DNA of 20,335 nt from Chloromonas sp. AAM2 (Eukaryota; Chlorophyta; Chlorophyceae; Chlamydomonadales; Chlamydomonadaceae). Shown here piece after piece: positions 17,857-20,335 of this stretch; position 1 is the stretch's first letter, and every line of letters starts with the position of its first letter. The notes beneath the pieces were generated by a model. The model was not told the DNA's origin, did no database searches, and worked only from the letters and a program-made list of their open reading frames with translations. Position numbers and translations under genes: made by a program. The stretch covers positions 5,123 through 25,457 of the forward strand of contig QAXH01005108.1 of the NCBI GenBank assembly GCA_004335635.1, in the 5' to 3' direction.

Positions 17857-18845
17857 TAGGCTTGAGCTAATCCTACTCCATTACACAAGGACATGTTACT
17901 AGACACAGACTCCCTTACTAGACGCACACATCATGCGGCGGCGGTCAAACGGGTGCGGACACGGCGGCGGCTTGCTCCTTCCTCGTCTCCCTCCCTGCTG
18001 TCATCCTCAGCATGCCAGAATTCCACTCGGTCCTCCTCCCCGCTCTCGCTGCATGCATCACGTATGAGTAAGGCGAAGCCTCACCTCGCTGCTCTGTGTA
18101 GGCAAGCTGTTTGCATGATTTAGGCCCATTTCAGACAAGTTTTGAACGAAACCATCAGCACAACAGTGCAGGCTAGCATTCACATGGACTAGGCCGCCTG
18201 ATTTAAACTGCGGCTCATGAATACGGACCTGAATACGGACTCATGTCAGATGGACTTGCACCACTTGAGCGTTTCTGGAGGTACAGCCTAGCATAGCATT
18301 GTCAGCAGCTGGGGCACAGCACCCTGTATCTGCTCGCTGAGAACAACTGGCTTGCCGGGTTGCTGCTCATCAAGCAGCACCCTGCAGTGAGCATGTTAGC
18401 ACTTATGTTATGTACTTTGCACCAGCCACTGGGGCCTAGATACCTTGCTGTGAATGGTGTGCTGAAGGCCCCTCTAGACGGTGTTCAATTGATTTTCGGG
18501 CGTGGCAGCATTGACAGCATGTAGAGCAGTCGACCTCGGTGCTAACTAGACCTGTACCTAATCGAGCACGTTGTTTTTGTGGGGCAAAGCACAACGTGTG
18601 GCGCCTCTCAGTTTACTGAATCGTGTGCTGAATCCCTTTTAGGGCTTGATTGTGTGTTGTGAGTCGAGCGACCCGCTGAAACGGGCGTTGGAAAATGTAC
18701 GCAATGCGCGCACCAAGCGTACTGTTGCTGGACTTACATATCCTGCGGCATGCTGTTGTGTAGAACTACAGCTGTCCGGGCATAGGGTGGGCGCCCAACT
18801 TTAGCGCCCTTGTTCAGCGGAAGTCACGGAACAGAGGAGGGAAAA
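17857..18845. other. Intergenic: SMC6 3' end and LRR gene upstream region
   Basis: No firm gene is visible in these 989 bp. I found no TGTAA polyadenylation signal on the plus strand. Two exon-like pieces, 18306-18386 (GHSTLYLLAENNWLAGLLLI) and 18643-18696, have GT-AG borders in phase 0, but I could not attach a start, stop or family to them. GGAGGGAAAA precedes the proposed LRR start. Confidence 0.5.
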
Positions 18846-20076
18846 ATGAACAGCCTTGTTCAGAACTACCTGAAGATATCCTCTGACATTGGAGGCAATG
18901 GAGCCGGAGCCAACCCGATACCGGAGCTGCTTTCTTGCCTGTGGGTTCCCTTTCAGCGCTGCAGCCAGGACTAGCACTTACAGCTGAATTGTATGCATTC
19001 GCCCTGAAATTACACGAAATGGCTCGGCAAGCTTGACGCGGCCAAAGTTGCGCCCACAACTTTACATGTCGATGCAGAAGCGCTGGCATCAAAACATGCA
19101 GCATCAGCAGCGCCAACGAAATGCTTTCAGATGGCCAGGTCATCGCCCTATGTGCGGTGCTGCCTCTTTCGCCCATCGAAGAGCTGACATTTCACGACCT
19201 GACGCTGGTGCGCATTCCATCGCATGCGCTCCACGCAGCTGCCAGCATGGGCAGAAAGCATGAACATGGGCTGCTATTCTTGCCCCATGCGAGCTCGTGC
19301 GATGTCAAAATCATATCAGTGTCATGTCATGCACATACAAGGCCACGCGTTCCACAGGACGCCCATTTCCCTGCATTTGCCAGCTGTATGCAACAGTGGC
19401 AGACAGCCTTCTCTGCATGAAGCATGACCTGGCACCACCATTACACATAATCCATGCTGCAGTTCCATACTCGCCCTGTGCATTACATGGCATGCAGAAC
19501 ATCAACAGCTGGGTGGCCATTGCGGATGCTGCCTCCAAGTGCCGGCCTCTGCAGAAGCTTTGCCTTAAGGACTGCAGATTCAAAGAAGGTGGGTGGTTGG
19601 CAGTTGACAGCTGCATGCAGGTTATCACATGGCGGTCATCAGGCGCTGCATGCAGCGTCAAGAATCTGAACTCAGGCATTGCACATGCCCTCACCACATT
19701 CACTTGCAATGCTCCACAGACCTTCATGGGGTAACATGCATGGAGCATGGCTACGGGAATACAACTGATGGACAGCCTTGCACTCAGCATGCAAGGCCAG
19801 GGCATGCCACAAGGATGGCCTGTATTACCTGGCATGCTGATCAGTGCAGAAGTCACGGTTGCAGGACTCTACTCATGCGACAGGCTGCCAGGCCACCACC
19901 AACAGAGGCGTACAGAGGAACATAATAAGACAGGCATGGCTAGATGGCAAGTTTGATGTTGCATGGTGCAGTTTCAATCCTTGCATTGTGCTGTGGCAGG
20001 CCAAGGTGTGGATACCTTTGCACGCGCCGTGGGACGGTGCCAGGTTATGACGCTGGACATTTCTAACTGCAAACTG
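18846..20076 (+). CDS. Leucine-rich-repeat protein (RNI type), N-terminal part; continues past the right edge
   Basis: Four exons join in phase: 18846-18940, 19102-19207, 19498-19588 and 20000-20076, giving 123 residues before an intron that runs to the window end. LRR strands IEELTFHDL (57-65), LQKLCLKDC (85-93) and VMTLDISNC (113-121) fall exactly 28 residues apart, the ribonuclease-inhibitor-type period. They are spread over different exons, which supports the splicing. The LRR strand exons end at equivalent points (HDLTL and SNCKL) before GTGCGC and GTGAGT donors. Residues 1-35 (NSLVQNYLKISSDIGGNG, then PIPELLSCL) are helical with no clear signal peptide. The layout, a short helical N-terminus then RNI-type LRRs, recalls cytoplasmic proteins such as LRRC45, but this is only a guess. 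Exon 1 is the least certain part. Confidence 0.72.
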
Positions 20077-20240
20077 GTGAGTGCATGGGCTCATGGATGC
20101 ATGGGTGCACGATTGCATGGATGCTTGGACTCAGGAATGGGGGTTCATGGGTGGAGCGCAAGCCAGCATCAGCACGGCCAGGGATAGGACAAGCTGGCTT
20201 GATAGTCCTTGCCTGTCCCGCACTGAATTCACCGGTTCAC

Positions 20241-20335
20241 CCGGTGCTAGAAAAGACATACGGTGCCCGGTGCTGGAAAAGACACACGGTGCCCGGTGCT
20301 GGAAAAGACACACGGTGCCCGGTGCTGGAAAAGAC
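20241..20335 (+). repeat. 26-bp minisatellite at the right edge
   Basis: Units starting CCGGTGCTGGAAAAGACA begin at 20241, 20267, 20293 and 20319; the first differs at two positions and the last is cut by the window end. The array is in the intron after the fourth LRR exon. Confidence 0.95.

Noticed and set aside
19311..19856. 181-residue minus-strand open frame
   Set aside because: It is antisense to an LRR exon, has no family pattern, and conflicts with the spliced plus-strand model.

Overview
This is a eukaryotic nuclear window dominated by one very long, intron-rich gene. Coding exons of 17-290 nt are separated by GT-AG introns of about 90-720 bp. A plant-type EngB GTPase with an apparent transit peptide and a plant-type Tudor-like module point to Viridiplantae, most likely a green alga. 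CATG/GCATGC- and CACGTG-rich introns and many mini- and microsatellites fit an algal nuclear genome, but I cannot name the species. No rRNA, tRNA, CRISPR, bacterial-style operon or transposase was found.

Layout: (1) 1-1467, minus strand: 5' part of an EngB/YihA-family GTPase gene. Two exons are visible and the rest runs off the left edge; a five-copy 32-bp minisatellite fills the edge. (2) 1468-1543: short divergent spacer, probably a shared promoter. (3) 1544-2015, plus strand: three small exons encoding a Tudor-like module (GYFEG ... YDDGD ... WDELVQIL). (4) 2354-17856, plus strand: SMC6, the kleisin-partner ATPase of the SMC5/6 complex. I reconstructed 30 exons with continuous reading phase from the Walker A head through coiled coil, hinge, second coiled coil and the signature/Walker B head to the stop. 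(5) 17857-18845: intergenic, with no firm gene. (6) 18846 to the right edge, plus strand: N-terminal part of a leucine-rich-repeat protein with exact 28-residue periodicity. It ends in an intron that holds a 26-bp minisatellite.

The main open question is how (3) and (4) relate. Exon 3 of the Tudor module ends in phase 1 and the first SMC6-side exon requires phase 1. That exon has an in-frame stop just upstream and no usable Met before it, so it must be spliced to something upstream. If the two are joined, the window encodes a 1384-residue Tudor-SMC6 fusion of 33 exons. The competing model uses a 19-nt start exon at 2187-2205, also phase 1, giving a 1297-residue SMC6 and a separate ~103-residue Tudor protein. 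Residue numbers below use the fused model; subtract 87 for the short model.

Long SMC6 introns (for example 3618-4083, 4923-5499, 6205-6923, 8575-9185, 9615-10262, 10341-10928, 11022-11657, 12431-12974, 13354-13879) hold no gene I can support. Notable contents are the repeats listed individually, including one exon-end duplication and one inverted dispersed repeat pair.
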